Below the pieces are notes generated by a model. It did not search any database and had not been told where the DNA came from. It was given only the letters and a program-made list of their open reading frames with translations. Below are positions 18,069 to 28,155 of a stretch of DNA of 64,000 nt, piece by piece. The position numbers were made by a program, and so were the translations under genes. The DNA comes from Actinacidiphila epipremni (GTDB taxonomy: Bacteria > Actinomycetota > Actinomycetes > Streptomycetales > Streptomycetaceae), in contig NZ_JAATEJ010000009.1 in the NCBI RefSeq assembly GCF_012034175.1, positions 62,001 through 126,000 on the forward strand, read 5' to 3'. Position 1 is the stretch's first letter. Each line of letters begins with the position of its first letter.

Positions 18069-18369
18069 CGTGACGACCTCGATGAGCCTCGTCGACGCCG
18101 ACCACGCCGAGGTCCACCGCCCGACATGGCGTCGGGCACTCTCGCGGTCGCACGTGGAACGCGTGACCGAGCAGATCGCCGACGCCGCCATTGACCTTCT
18201 CAATTGGTCAGGGCGCAGCCGAAGACATCCAGCGGAGGGAAGACTGCCGCTGGGCCGACGGGCCGCGGAGCGGAGACGCCTGGGCAACCCCCCGTCGCAC
18301 GAGCAGGAAGCGCGGGGATTTCGGTCGAAGCGCCTGCCCGTGTCACTGGTGGTGCGTAGCCTCGTCCGC
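18069..18369. other. Gap before jetA, 301 bp
   Basis: An open frame continues through this stretch into jetA (from 18,049), but its sequence is Arg-rich and unlike JetA, so I do not count it as coding. A TAGCCT hexamer ends 7 bases before the chosen jetA ATG, the spacing expected for a leaderless transcript, and no ribosome site precedes that ATG. No matching -35 is evident. Confidence 0.35.
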
Positions 18370-20007
18370 ATGGAGGAACCGTCACAAGAGGCCCCTACGG
18401 TACGAGCCGAACGCGACGGGGTGTGGCAGCGGTTGACGGCGTACGCCTATCTGAGCGCGCCCGAGCGGCTTGAGTACATGGCGATCATGCGGGTCTTCTG
18501 CGGGACCCTGCTGGCCGACCTGGCCGTACCGGACGTACGGGAGAGGCTCGCCGCTGCCGACGGGCCAGGGGCGGCGCTGGACGCCGACACGCTCGCCACA
18601 CGGCTGGATCAGCTGGTCAGGTGGGGCAATCTCCTTCCGAGTACGCACACGGTCAAAGCGTCCAGCATCACCGAGTACCAGCGGGCGCGGTCCCGCTACC
18701 AGCTCTCGAAGCTGGGCGAGCGCATCCAGCGGGACGCCGACGAGGTTCTCGCCAGTGCGGACGCGGCGCGTGAGGTCAGCAGCGAACTGCTGGCGCTCGT
18801 CGAACGCGGGCTGCGGGATCTCGTCGAGTCAGTGGTCCGGCCGGGCGGCGCAGAGCCGCAGGACGCGCTGGAACGCGTCAGCACCCTTTTCGTACAGTTC
18901 GCGGAGTTCGCCGACTCCATAAGGGACTTCTACGCCTACCTGGGCCAGGTGCTGGCCCGGTACGACCTGGACACCGCCGAATACCAGGGCTTCAAGGAGC
19001 TGCTGCTCGACTACGTCGAGGCCATCACCGAGGACGTGTCCTTCCGTGCGCCACGGATCGCGGCGGCGCTGGACCGGCTGTGGCCGCACCTTCCCGGCCT
19101 GCTGAAGCAGCTCGACGCCCACAGCCAGGGGCTCTCGGGCGTCCCGGCCGGCGCGGGCGGGGAGTCCGCGACCCGAGTCCAGCGCAGCCGCGGCCGTGAG
19201 ACGGCGGACTGGGAGGGACTGCGGGGCTGGTTCACCGACATGGAGGGGCGAGGGAGCCAGGTCGATCAGCTCCGCGACGCCACGTTGCGTGCGCTGCAGT
19301 CGTTGCTCGCCAATGCCAAGCGGATGCTGCGCTCCGCCTCGGGCGAGATGTCGCGGCGGAAGGACCTGTTGCGGCTGGCCCGCTGGTTCGACGAAGCTGC
19401 TCCGGAGGACGCGCACGACATCGCGGTCGCCGCCTTCGGTCTGTACGGTGCCCGGCACCTGGGGATCCCGCCGACGGCCGACGAGGGGGTGCCCGCGTAC
19501 ACGAGCTGGTGGACGGGCCCGGTCGTCGAGGTGCCGGTGGCCCTCCGGGAGCGGGGGTCGCGCGCGCAGCGGGGCAGGGCCTCGGCGGTGGAGGACCACT
19601 CGGCGCAGAAGCAGAGGCTGGCGGAGGCCGCCCGCTCCCAAGCAGAGGCCAGACGTGCCGCCGCGGAGGAGTTGCGGAGTGCTTCCGGTCGCTTCGCACA
19701 GCTGCGGCTGACCTCGGCCGCTCTGTCGCTGCTGCTGGAGCTGCTGGCCACGGCCCTGGGCAACGCCCGGATACGCCGGGCCGGGAACAGCGCCGCGGAG
19801 GGCCCGGGACAGGACCGCGGCTTCGCGGTGGACGGCGCCAGCAGCGAGGACGCGGAGCTGGGGATCCGTCTCACCGTTCGCCGGGTGGACGGCTTCGACA
19901 CCCTGCTGCACTCGGCCGACGGCGACCTCACACTCGACGGCCTGGAGTTGTCGGTGGTGGGCGTCGCCGACGGTGCTTCCGTCGAGACGCGGGCAAGCGC
20001 CTCATGA
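18370..20007 (+). CDS. jetA: Wadjet type II protein JetA (kleisin-like, DUF2397/TIGR02677)
   Basis: About 545 residues from ATG 18370, chosen because family members begin shortly before the motif LTAYAYLSAPERLEYMAIMRVF seen here at about 20-40. The N-terminal winged-helix region is followed by long helices and a coiled-coil-rich C-terminal third, as expected for the MukF/kleisin-like subunit that bridges the JetC ATPase heads. It opens a four-gene operon in which each stop overlaps the next start (ATGA at 20,004). Wadjet is an SMC complex that extrudes DNA and cleaves small circular DNA such as plasmids. The family call comes from sequence recognition together with the unmistakable operon order. 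Confidence 0.9.
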   Translation: MEEPSQEAPTVRAERDGVWQRLTAYAYLSAPERLEYMAIMRVFCGTLLADLAVPDVRERLAAADGPGAALDADTLATRLDQLVRWGNLLPSTHTVKASSITEYQRARSRYQLSKLGERIQRDADEVLASADAAREVSSELLALVERGLRDLVESVVRPGGAEPQDALERVSTLFVQFAEFADSIRDFYAYLGQVLARYDLDTAEYQGFKELLLDYVEAITEDVSFRAPRIAAALDRLWPHLPGLLKQLDAHSQGLSGVPAGAGGESATRVQRSRGRETADWEGLRGWFTDMEGRGSQVDQLRDATLRALQSLLANAKRMLRSASGEMSRRKDLLRLARWFDEAAPEDAHDIAVAAFGLYGARHLGIPPTADEGVPAYTSWWTGPVVEVPVALRERGSRAQRGRASAVEDHSAQKQRLAEAARSQAEARRAAAEELRSASGRFAQLRLTSAALSLLLELLATALGNARIRRAGNSAAEGPGQDRGFAVDGASSEDAELGIRLTVRRVDGFDTLLHSADGDLTLDGLELSVVGVADGASVETRASAS

Positions 20008-21329
20008 CCCTCCCCTCAGCTCACGATGTGGCCCTCGCGGCCGAGCGCCGCAGCGCGGGACGGCTGTTGCTCGCCCATCCGCTGGTGACCGCGGACGGTC
20101 CCCACGCCGACCTCTTCCCCCTCATCCGCCGCCACGCCGACTGGCTCGCACAGCGTTTCCAGCAAGTGCTCGGGTACTGGCTGCTCGTCGACACCTCCTA
20201 CGCCCGGCTGTTCAAGGCGGGCCTGGGGCGGGGTGCGGGGCACCGGTTGCAGCGGTCCAGCGGCGTTCCCTTCACCCCGCGCACCTACGCCTGCCTGGCC
20301 CTCGCCCTGTCGGTGCTGGTGACGGCACCCGAGCAGATGCTGCTGTCCCAGCTCGTCGCCGATATCAAGGCGGCGGCGGCCGACGCCGGCATGGAGTGGG
20401 AGGACGCCGGCAGGGCCACCGGCAAACGTACGTTGAGCGCAGCCCTCCGGCAGTTGGTCGTCTGGGGAGTGCTCGCTGAGACGGAGGGGAGCGTCGGGGC
20501 CGTCGAGCAGGAGGACGGCGGCGAGGCATTGATCTCGGTCGACCGGGAGAGGGCCCGAGCGGTGGTCGCCGGCCCGCTCACGCAGAGCGCGAGCGGGGCC
20601 GACCTCGTACGACGGGCGGCCGACCCGGGCTTCGGCGGGCCGCGCACGTACGTGCGGCGCATGCTCGTGGAGACCCCCGTCGTCCATCTCGACGAGCTGA
20701 CCGACGCCGAACGCGACTGGCTGCGTACCCGGCAGCGCCGTGAGGCCCAGGCGTTCTCCGAACTGCTGGGCTTGGAGACGGAGATCCGGGCCGAGGGCGC
20801 CGCCCTGGTGGACCCGGAGGACGAACTGTCGGACCTGGACTTCCCCGGGAGCGGAACGGTCGCGCAGGCCGCCCTGCTCGCGCTGGGTGAACTCGTCGAG
20901 AGGCTGCGTCCCGACCGGCCCGGTCATCCCGCGACCGGTGGCCGCCTCGTCATCGGCGTAGCGATCCCCGACGGGCTGATCGACGAGATCCTGGTGGAAG
21001 TCGTCGCTTCGTACGGGCGGCGCAGCAACTGGAAACGCGAACTCGTGGACGACCCGCAGGCCCTGGGTGCGGCGGTGGTGGACCTGCTCGTCCGGATGCG
21101 GCTCCTGGCTCGTGACGGCGTGCTGCGGTCCCAAGGCGCCGGCCTCCCCGACGGCTACGACGATGCCGTGCCCGAGGGCCGGCCGGTGACCGACGTGTCC
21201 GGTGCGCGGGCTTCCGGCAGCGGCCTGGTGCTCCTGGCCGCCGCCGCCAGGTACGCCGCCCAGGTCACCCTGCGGCCCGCCCAGCGAGCGGCAGCCGCCA
21301 CCGACGAACGGCAGGAGCCTCTTTCATGA
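20004..21329 (+). CDS. jetB: Wadjet type II protein JetB (MukE-like, DUF2398/TIGR02678)
   Basis: 441 residues from ATG 20004, which overlaps the jetA stop (ATGA); the frame is open further upstream but only inside jetA. The start region (ERRSAGRLLLAHPLVTADGPHADLFPLIRRH) and the FKAGLGR segment near residue 70 match the DUF2398 family. It carries winged-helix-like regions and corresponds to the MukE-like accessory subunit that binds JetA. The stop TGA 21327-21329 overlaps the jetC ATG. Confidence 0.9.
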   Translation: MTLPSAHDVALAAERRSAGRLLLAHPLVTADGPHADLFPLIRRHADWLAQRFQQVLGYWLLVDTSYARLFKAGLGRGAGHRLQRSSGVPFTPRTYACLALALSVLVTAPEQMLLSQLVADIKAAAADAGMEWEDAGRATGKRTLSAALRQLVVWGVLAETEGSVGAVEQEDGGEALISVDRERARAVVAGPLTQSASGADLVRRAADPGFGGPRTYVRRMLVETPVVHLDELTDAERDWLRTRQRREAQAFSELLGLETEIRAEGAALVDPEDELSDLDFPGSGTVAQAALLALGELVERLRPDRPGHPATGGRLVIGVAIPDGLIDEILVEVVASYGRRSNWKRELVDDPQALGAAVVDLLVRMRLLARDGVLRSQGAGLPDGYDDAVPEGRPVTDVSGARASGSGLVLLAAAARYAAQVTLRPAQRAAAATDERQEPLS

Positions 21330-24300
21330 CCGCCGACCTCCCCACGGTCCCCGCCCCGCGCCGGGCTCCGGCGACCGCCGCACGCCGGTTCCGGCTGCAC
21401 CGGGCCGGCATCCGCAACGTGTGGCAGTACGACGAGCAGGATTTCGCCTTCGGCGACGGCAGGTTGCTGCTGCGCGGCAAGAACGGCGCGGGCAAGTCCA
21501 AGGCACTGGAGATGCTGCTGCCCTACCTGCTCGACGGCGACGCCCGTGCGCTCGACGCGACCGGCACGGGCCGCACCACGCTCGTCTGGCTGATGCTGGA
21601 CGGCGTCGAGCAGACCAACCGCATGGGGTACCTCTGGGTCGAGTTCCGCAGGCCGGCGGACGAGACCGGAGGTGAGGAGGAGTTCCTGACCCTGGGTGCG
21701 GCGATCCGGGCATCGAAGTCCACCGGCAAGGCCGTCCCGGCCTTCTTCGTCACGCCGCTCCGGGTGGGCGAGAACCTGCATCTGGTGGAAGCGGGCCGGC
21801 CCTTGCCGCTGGAGAAGCTGAAGGAGTACGTCGGCACCGGGAATGTGACGGAACGGGCGGTCGAGCACCGTGCCCGGGTCGCCCGCGACCTGTTCGGGAT
21901 CACCGATACGACCCGCTTCCGCAACCTCACCCAGCTCCTCCACCGGCTGCGCCGGCCGACTGTGGGCGACCGCATCGAATCCGGCGGACTCGTCACCCTG
22001 CTGAGCGAGACACTGCCCGGGTTGGACGACGAGGTCGTGGAGAAGGTCGCCCGCAACCTGCATGACCTCGACGCCGTCCGGAGCGAGCTGGGCAGGCTCG
22101 AAAGGACGGACGCGGCGCTGCGCACCTTCCTCGACGACTACCGCGGATATCTGTCCGGCGTCCTGCGCAGGGCCTCCCAAAGGGTGCTCGGCGAGCTGGA
22201 CGTGCTCGCGGAATGGCGCAGAAAGGCCGGGGACGCGGCCAAGGAGGTCAGCGCGCTGCGGGAGGCGGAAAGGCTGGCCGTGCAACAGGTGACGGGCATC
22301 TCGGAGGAACAGGAGGCTGCCCAGGACGAGCTCGCCGCGTTGCAGAGCAGCGACGGCTACCGCAGCGTGCAGGAGCTGTCGGAGCGCCGCACGACCGTCC
22401 GGGCACTGCACACCGCGGCCGTGACGTCGTACTCGGCCCTGGTGTCAACCCACCGGGCCGAACAGGGCGCCGCGGAGCGACTGGCCGGCGAGCTCCGGCA
22501 GTCGGCGGACCGTCTGAAGGACATCGCCTCCGACCACCGGGAACTGCTGTCGGACGCCGAGAAGGCCGGACTGCCCGCCGCCCACCTCGGTGAGGCCGTC
22601 TCACCGCGGCAGACCGAGCTCGACGGACCGCGCACCGTCGAGGTGACCGACCCCGACGGCGGGCACCACTCCATGCGCCACGCACGTGTCGCCGCCATCG
22701 ACACCGTCGCGACGGCGGCTGCGCTGGACGCATGGCACCAGCAGCTGGAGGCGGGCAGGATCGTCGCCGCCCACCGCTCGCGCGCGGTCGCCGAGGTCCA
22801 GCGGCTCTTCGCCGAGGCCCGCAAGGCACGCACCGAAGCAGCCGGCGCGGACGCGGAGCGGGAGCGCCACGAGCAGGACCTCCAGGAGACCGCTGCACGG
22901 CAGGAGGCGGCCCGCACGCACGTGGAGGCGGAGAGCAGCACATACCGGGAGGAGGTCGCGGGGTGGGCGGAGCGGCTGGGCACCGCACTCGGACCCGACT
23001 GCCCCGCCCTGGACGAGATCCTGGCCCTGACCGCGCTCGACCCGGATCCCGACGCCGCATTCGCGGATCGGACCTTGCCTGCGGAGATCGACGCCCAGGC
23101 CGCCGAGGCCGCCCACACAACCCTCACCCCGTACGCCGGCCGGCTTTCCGGTGAGCGCGACCGCCTCGCCGTCGAGGCTCGGCAATCGCGCGCCACGCTC
23201 AACAACCTGGCCGAGCAGCGGCGCCAATGGGAACGGCTGCCCGACCCCACTCCCCCGCCCCCACCGCATCGCCGCGCCGCGCGGCAGGAGGGGACGGGGG
23301 CGCCCTTCTACCGGCTGGTCGACTTCGCGGACGGGCTCTCCGACACCCAGCAGGCCCACCTCGAAGCCGCACTCCAGGCGAGCGGGCTGCTGGACGCGTG
23401 GGTCACCGCGGACGGGGCCGTTTTCGACGCCCGCACGCTGGACACCCTCCTCGAACCCCACGCTGCGGCGGTCGAGGGCCCGAGCCTCGCGACAGTCCTG
23501 CGTCCGGTGGACGCGAGCGGCACCGGCGTCGCCGTCGAGCGGATCGCGCGCGTGCTGTCGTCGGTCTCCCTGGCACCCGGCAATGACTCTCGTGCCGGAA
23601 GCGCCGTGCACTGGGACGGCAGTTGGCGTCTGGGTGTGCTCAGCGGACGCAGCGAAAAGCCTGCCGCCGAGTTCGTGGGGGCGGCCGTGCGTGCCGAGAC
23701 GCGGCGGCGGCAGCTCGCCGAGCTGGACGCCCGGATTGCCGAGGTGAGCGGCCGGCTTTCCGACGTCCAGGAACAACTGGAGGGTGTCGACCGCCGCCGC
23801 GCGGCCCTCGACCGCGCCCTGCGGCGCTTCCCGCCATCCCGGCGGCTCTACGACGCGTGGGCGGAGGCCGCCGCAAAGGACGCCGCGGCACGGGAGTTGA
23901 CCGGAAAGGTGTCGGCGGCTGCACGCAAGGCGGACGACGCGCGCACCGCCGCGGTGAGAGCCCGTACGGTGGCCGAGGCCGCGGCCACCGCGAACGACCT
24001 GCCGACCGACACCGAGGCCCTGGCCCGTACCGCCACCGCCCTCACCGTGGTGCTCAGCGCGCTCGGACGGCTGGCCAGGACCGTCCACCGTGCGTCCGCG
24101 TCGCTCGGCGAGGGGCAGACCGCCCGGGCGACCTACAGCAGCGCGCGTGAGGACCGCCTCGGCGCCGAGGCGGACTACCGGTCCCGGATGGACGAACTGC
24201 GTCCCGCCCGTGCCCGCCTGGCGACGCTGGAGGAGACGGTCGGCGCGTCCGAGAGCGAGATCCTGGCCCGCGAGGAAGCCGTCACGTCGCGGATCAAGGC

Positions 24301-25564
24301 GGCTTCCCGGGCCCTGCCCGCCGCACAGGACGCCGCAGAGCGCGCGCGGGATGTGCGGGTGCGGGCGGAGGAGAACGAGAAGCGGCTCCGGGACGACCTG
24401 GCGCGCCAGGAGTTGGCAGTTGTCACTGCGGGGAGCGCGTTGCGCGGAGCGCTCGGGCGCGCTGAAGTGACGAGGGGGGCCGGACTGGAGGCCACCGCGC
24501 TCCCACTCGGAGAAACCGACCTGCCCGAAACGGACGTACGGGCCAGGGTCCGGCTGCTGAGGCAACTCGCGGAGGCCGTGAGCGCAGGGCTGGCGCGGCG
24601 CACCCGGGACGTGTCGGACAGCATCCTCATGAACCGCTACACCACCCTGCGCGACGCGCTGGCCGGCGGCTTCGACGCGCAACTGCTCGAAAAGGACGGC
24701 ATCAAGGTCTGCCGGCTCCTCGACGACCACGGCTCGCACGACGTCGCCGTCGTCGGGCTGCGGATCGGCGAGCAGGCAGCCGAGGCCCGCGGCCGGCTGA
24801 CCGAGCGCGAAAGCGAGGTGTTCCAGCGTTTCCTCACCGGCGAACTCGGCGACCACCTGTCCGCGCAGGTCATCGCGGCCGCCGGTCTCGTCGCCGCCCT
24901 CAACGACACGCTCAGGACGGTCCGGACATCGCACGGTCTCGGAGTCGAGCTGCAGTGGAAGCTGCACGAGGACGTGGATGCCGATGTGCGCGCCGCCGTG
25001 GAGTTGCTGCGCAGCCCCTCGGGCCTGCGCACCCGCGAGCAGACGGAACAGCTGCGGGAGGTGCTACAACGCCGGATCGAGGAGGCCCGCAGGGCCGACC
25101 CGGCAGCCGGCTACGCCGCACATCTGCGGACCGCGCTCGACTACCGGGGCTGGTTCCGCTTCCACGCCTTCGTCGTCGAGGACGCCCGCCCGGGCCGCAG
25201 GCGCCCGCTGACCGGCCGTACCGGCCTGAGCCAGGGAGAGCAGCGGGTGCTCTCCTACCTCGTCCTGTTCGCCGCGGCCGCCTCGCACTTCACCACCCTC
25301 GGCGAATCCGCCCCGCACGCGCCGCGGCTGATCCTGCTCGACGACGCCTTCGCCAAGGTGGACGAGCCGACCCACGCACGGCTGGGACGCATCCTCGTCG
25401 ACCTCGACCTGGACTTCGTCCTGACCAGCGAACGCCTCATGGGCAACTGGGCCGACGTCCCCTCCCTGCACATTTACGAGTGCCTGCGCGACCCCCACGT
25501 CCGCGGTGTGGCCACGCTCCACTACACGTGGAACGGGCGGAACCGGCGGCTGGTGTCGGTATGA
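21326..25564 (+). CDS. jetC: Wadjet type II protein JetC (MukB/SMC-like ATPase, TIGR02680)
   Basis: 1412 residues, the motor of the complex. Walker A GKNGAGKS lies at 51-58 in the N-terminal head, about 1,000 residues of coiled coil follow, and the C-terminal head carries the signature GLSQGEQRV (about 1,300) and Walker B LILLDDAFAKVDE (about 1,333). This head-coil-head layout is that of SMC/MukB proteins. All ATPase motifs are intact, so loop extrusion should be functional. It is coupled to jetB and jetD by ATGA overlaps at both ends. Confidence 0.95.
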   Translation: MTADLPTVPAPRRAPATAARRFRLHRAGIRNVWQYDEQDFAFGDGRLLLRGKNGAGKSKALEMLLPYLLDGDARALDATGTGRTTLVWLMLDGVEQTNRMGYLWVEFRRPADETGGEEEFLTLGAAIRASKSTGKAVPAFFVTPLRVGENLHLVEAGRPLPLEKLKEYVGTGNVTERAVEHRARVARDLFGITDTTRFRNLTQLLHRLRRPTVGDRIESGGLVTLLSETLPGLDDEVVEKVARNLHDLDAVRSELGRLERTDAALRTFLDDYRGYLSGVLRRASQRVLGELDVLAEWRRKAGDAAKEVSALREAERLAVQQVTGISEEQEAAQDELAALQSSDGYRSVQELSERRTTVRALHTAAVTSYSALVSTHRAEQGAAERLAGELRQSADRLKDIASDHRELLSDAEKAGLPAAHLGEAVSPRQTELDGPRTVEVTDPDGGHHSMRHARVAAIDTVATAAALDAWHQQLEAGRIVAAHRSRAVAEVQRLFAEARKARTEAAGADAERERHEQDLQETAARQEAARTHVEAESSTYREEVAGWAERLGTALGPDCPALDEILALTALDPDPDAAFADRTLPAEIDAQAAEAAHTTLTPYAGRLSGERDRLAVEARQSRATLNNLAEQRRQWERLPDPTPPPPPHRRAARQEGTGAPFYRLVDFADGLSDTQQAHLEAALQASGLLDAWVTADGAVFDARTLDTLLEPHAAAVEGPSLATVLRPVDASGTGVAVERIARVLSSVSLAPGNDSRAGSAVHWDGSWRLGVLSGRSEKPAAEFVGAAVRAETRRRQLAELDARIAEVSGRLSDVQEQLEGVDRRRAALDRALRRFPPSRRLYDAWAEAAAKDAAARELTGKVSAAARKADDARTAAVRARTVAEAAATANDLPTDTEALARTATALTVVLSALGRLARTVHRASASLGEGQTARATYSSAREDRLGAEADYRSRMDELRPARARLATLEETVGASESEILAREEAVTSRIKAASRALPAAQDAAERARDVRVRAEENEKRLRDDLARQELAVVTAGSALRGALGRAEVTRGAGLEATALPLGETDLPETDVRARVRLLRQLAEAVSAGLARRTRDVSDSILMNRYTTLRDALAGGFDAQLLEKDGIKVCRLLDDHGSHDVAVVGLRIGEQAAEARGRLTERESEVFQRFLTGELGDHLSAQVIAAAGLVAALNDTLRTVRTSHGLGVELQWKLHEDVDADVRAAVELLRSPSGLRTREQTEQLREVLQRRIEEARRADPAAGYAAHLRTALDYRGWFRFHAFVVEDARPGRRRPLTGRTGLSQGEQRVLSYLVLFAAAASHFTTLGESAPHAPRLILLDDAFAKVDEPTHARLGRILVDLDLDFVLTSERLMGNWADVPSLHIYECLRDPHVRGVATLHYTWNGRNRRLVSV

Positions 25565-26823
25565 ACACGATGCCCGCCGAGACGCGTGCCTGGCTCACCG
25601 GGCCAGGTCTCCAGCGGCTGTGGACCGCCCTGCGCGCCCGCCTGGAGCGCAACGGCCTTCAGGCGACCGGCACGCTCAGGCTGACCGGTCTCGATGTCCC
25701 CGAGCGGACGGCCCTGTCGCAGCTCCTGGGCAGGACCCTCACCGGCGCGGAGGCCACCATACGGCTCGCCGAGCTCGACACCCGCCTTCGCGCTTCGGCC
25801 GCCGGAGCCGGCCTGGTGGCCGTCGTCCAAGCTCTCGGACCGCCCCTGACCGACCGGCGGGCGGCGCGTGCGGACGCCGACGCACGCCGCGATCAGGTCT
25901 GGTCTGCCCTGTCCGACGCGCTGAGCGCTTCGCCGCTGGCCGGCGAGGCGTGGGCGCACCAGTGGTACGACGGGCTCCGGCGGGCGGGCGTACCGCGCGG
26001 AGTGAGTCCCGACACCGCGATCCGCAGCCTCCACCAGGCTCTCCACGTCCTCGTCCTGCTTCTCGGCCCGGGGAGAGGAGCCGTACGCGGCAGGGGCGAG
26101 GTCGCGACCGAGGCGACGGGGTCGGCGCACGGACTGGACGACGGTACCTGGCTCTCCCGGCTCGTCCAGCGTGGTGTGGCGCTCGCCCACGGCACCGAAC
26201 TCCCCGCGGACGCTGCGGGCCGGCGAGCCCTCTGGCGGTTGGCCGGCGTCACACCGGACGAGATCTCCAGCACCGTCATCGTCTACGGACTGCGCCCCAA
26301 AGGCACCGGCTGGCGCGAGCACGCCCTACGGGACCGGGCGGACCACCACACCGAGACGCACCTGACACTCCGCGACCTGCACTCCATGGAGTTGGCCATG
26401 CCGCCCGGCACACTCATCCGTATCTGCGAGAACCCCAGAGTGCTGGAAGCAGCCGCGGACGCGGCGTGCACGCAGCCTCTCGTCTGCACCTCGGGAAGCG
26501 CCTCCACGGCCGTCACCACGCTGCTCGACGCCCTCACCGCCACAGGTTGCCGCTTCGCCTACCACGGCGACTTCGACTGGCCCGGCATCGCCCTCGCCAA
26601 CCGCGTCATCCACCGTTACGACGCGGCCCCGTGGCGCTTCCAGGCCGAGGACTACGAGCGGCTCGCCGCGCGCGCCCAAGCGATGGGCATCCCGCAGCTC
26701 CCGCTCTCGGACCTGCCCGTCGACGCGCACTGGGATTCCTCCCTCGGACCCACCATGGAGGCGCTGGGCATCGCCCTCCACGAAGAGGCCACCCTCGACC
26801 TACTGGTGGAAGACCTGCGCTGA
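25561..26823 (+). CDS. jetD: Wadjet type II protein JetD (toprim nuclease, DUF2399/TIGR02679)
   Basis: 420 residues from ATG 25561, overlapping the jetC stop (ATGA); the longer open frame lies inside jetC and is discarded. The C-terminal toprim-like domain shows the acidic motif HGDFDWPGIALANRV (about 334-348), whose D-x-D should hold the metal used for DNA cleavage, as in topoisomerase VI-related nucleases. The N-terminal part is helical and winged-helix-like. JetD is the subunit that cuts the DNA trapped by JetABC. Its intact acidic motif suggests a working system. Confidence 0.92.
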   Translation: MNTMPAETRAWLTGPGLQRLWTALRARLERNGLQATGTLRLTGLDVPERTALSQLLGRTLTGAEATIRLAELDTRLRASAAGAGLVAVVQALGPPLTDRRAARADADARRDQVWSALSDALSASPLAGEAWAHQWYDGLRRAGVPRGVSPDTAIRSLHQALHVLVLLLGPGRGAVRGRGEVATEATGSAHGLDDGTWLSRLVQRGVALAHGTELPADAAGRRALWRLAGVTPDEISSTVIVYGLRPKGTGWREHALRDRADHHTETHLTLRDLHSMELAMPPGTLIRICENPRVLEAAADAACTQPLVCTSGSASTAVTTLLDALTATGCRFAYHGDFDWPGIALANRVIHRYDAAPWRFQAEDYERLAARAQAMGIPQLPLSDLPVDAHWDSSLGPTMEALGIALHEEATLDLLVEDLR

Positions 26824-26864
26824 GGAGCTGGACCCGATCCGCACGAAGCTTTGATGCCGGACGC

Positions 26865-26933
26865 CCGATACCGACGAGGAGGCGCGCACGCACAACTTCT
26901 TGGGTGCTGCGGCAACGGATCCGATACCGACGA
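26865..26933 (+). repeat. 13-bp direct repeat in jetD to AlbA_2 intergenic space
   Basis: CCGATACCGACGA occurs at 26,865-26,877 and again at 26,921-26,933, 56 bp apart, just upstream of the AlbA_2/ParA pair. The spacing is a little over five helical turns, so the copies could be paired operator sites. Confidence 0.4.
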
Positions 26934-26949
26934 CGAGCCATGATGAAGA

Positions 26950-28155
26950 ATGAACACCGTGAGCACCCAAGATCTGGCCCAATCCCTGGGTACCCGCGAG
27001 ACACCGTGGCTCGAGTTCAAAAGCACGGCGAAGCGCGCCGGCAAACGCGGTGACGCGATCGGCAACGCGGTGTGCGCCATGGCCAACGACCTCGCGGGAC
27101 ATGGGGGCGGCGACATCCTCGTCGGTGTCGACGACAAGGGCGAGCCTGTCGAAGGTGTCGACATCAGTGACCAGGCGCTCCTCGCACTGACCGACCTCCG
27201 GGACGACGGCCGGATCCTCGACCGTCCCTCGTTCACCGTTCAGGCGGCCGTCTACCGGGGCAAGCCCGTGGTGCACATCCGGGTGGAGGCGTCGGGAACG
27301 CCGCCTGTTCGCTTCGAGGGCGTGGTCTGGGTGCGTCCAGGCCCCACGACACGACGGGCGACGCGAGACGACGAACGGGTGCTGACCGAACGCAGACGAG
27401 CGGCGGACGGCCCCTACGACACCCGGCTGGTGCCTGCGAGCACCCTCGACGACCTCGACCTGGAGGTCTTCCGCAGCACCTACCTCCCATCCGTGGTCGA
27501 CCCGGACGTCATCGAGGAGAACGGGCGGCCGCTGCCCCAGCAATTGGCCTCGCTCCACCTGACCCGTTCGGTGGATCGCCCGGTTCCGACCGTTCTCGGG
27601 CTCCTGGTCGCGGGTTTCGACCCCAGCGCCTTCATCCCAGGAGCGTACGTGCAATTCGTTCGCTACCAGGGCATCGACCTGGACGCACCTATCGCCGACG
27701 ACCAGGAACTGCGGCAGAACATCATCGATACCGCCGCACGGCTGGAGCCCGTCCTGCGCGGGCATCTCCGGACCCGACTGGTGGAGAAGGGGTTCCGCGA
27801 GGAGCAACATCCCGAGTATCCGTTCGAGGCACTACGGGAGGTCTGCATGAACGCGCTCATGCACCGCAACTACGAAACCTCCTACGCGCCGGCCCGCATC
27901 GCATGGTTCGACGACAGGATCGAGGTCACCAACCCGGGCGGGCCCTACGGGCAGGTGCGAAGCGACAATTTCGACCGGGTCAACGACTACCGGAACCCGT
28001 CCCTGGCCGCCGCCATGAAGTCACTCGGCTACGTCAACCGGTTCGGCCGGGGCATCGGTCGGGTCCGGGCCGCGCTGGAACGCAACGGAAACCCCCCACC
28101 TGAATTCCAGGTCGACGAATCCTCGTGGTCCGTCACCCTGCGGGTGGCGACATGA
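26950..28155 (+). CDS. AlbA_2 (Schlafen-type) / RecG-like ATP-binding protein
   Basis: 401 residues from ATG 26950. The N-terminal AlbA_2 domain (about 15-130) begins with WLEFKST and includes GGGDILVGVDDKG, the fold shared with Schlafen proteins. The C-terminal part has an HATPase_c_4-like region: EALREVCMNALMHRNYE (about 296-312, an N-box) and IEVTNPGGP (about 325), as in COG2865 RecG-related regulators. There is no helicase domain. It overlaps the ParA-like gene by ATGA (28,152-28,155). AlbA_2 proteins act as transcription regulators or as nucleic-acid-targeting defence proteins; the coupling to a P-loop ATPase just inside the island end favours a two-gene mobile or defence module. Confidence 0.8.
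   Translation: MNTVSTQDLAQSLGTRETPWLEFKSTAKRAGKRGDAIGNAVCAMANDLAGHGGGDILVGVDDKGEPVEGVDISDQALLALTDLRDDGRILDRPSFTVQAAVYRGKPVVHIRVEASGTPPVRFEGVVWVRPGPTTRRATRDDERVLTERRRAADGPYDTRLVPASTLDDLDLEVFRSTYLPSVVDPDVIEENGRPLPQQLASLHLTRSVDRPVPTVLGLLVAGFDPSAFIPGAYVQFVRYQGIDLDAPIADDQELRQNIIDTAARLEPVLRGHLRTRLVEKGFREEQHPEYPFEALREVCMNALMHRNYETSYAPARIAWFDDRIEVTNPGGPYGQVRSDNFDRVNDYRNPSLAAAMKSLGYVNRFGRGIGRVRAALERNGNPPPEFQVDESSWSVTLRVAT

Noticed and set aside
24955-25560. N-terminal extension of jetD
   Set aside because: The extension lies entirely inside jetC and is Arg/Pro-rich; ATG 25561 overlaps the jetC stop and begins the family-like sequence.
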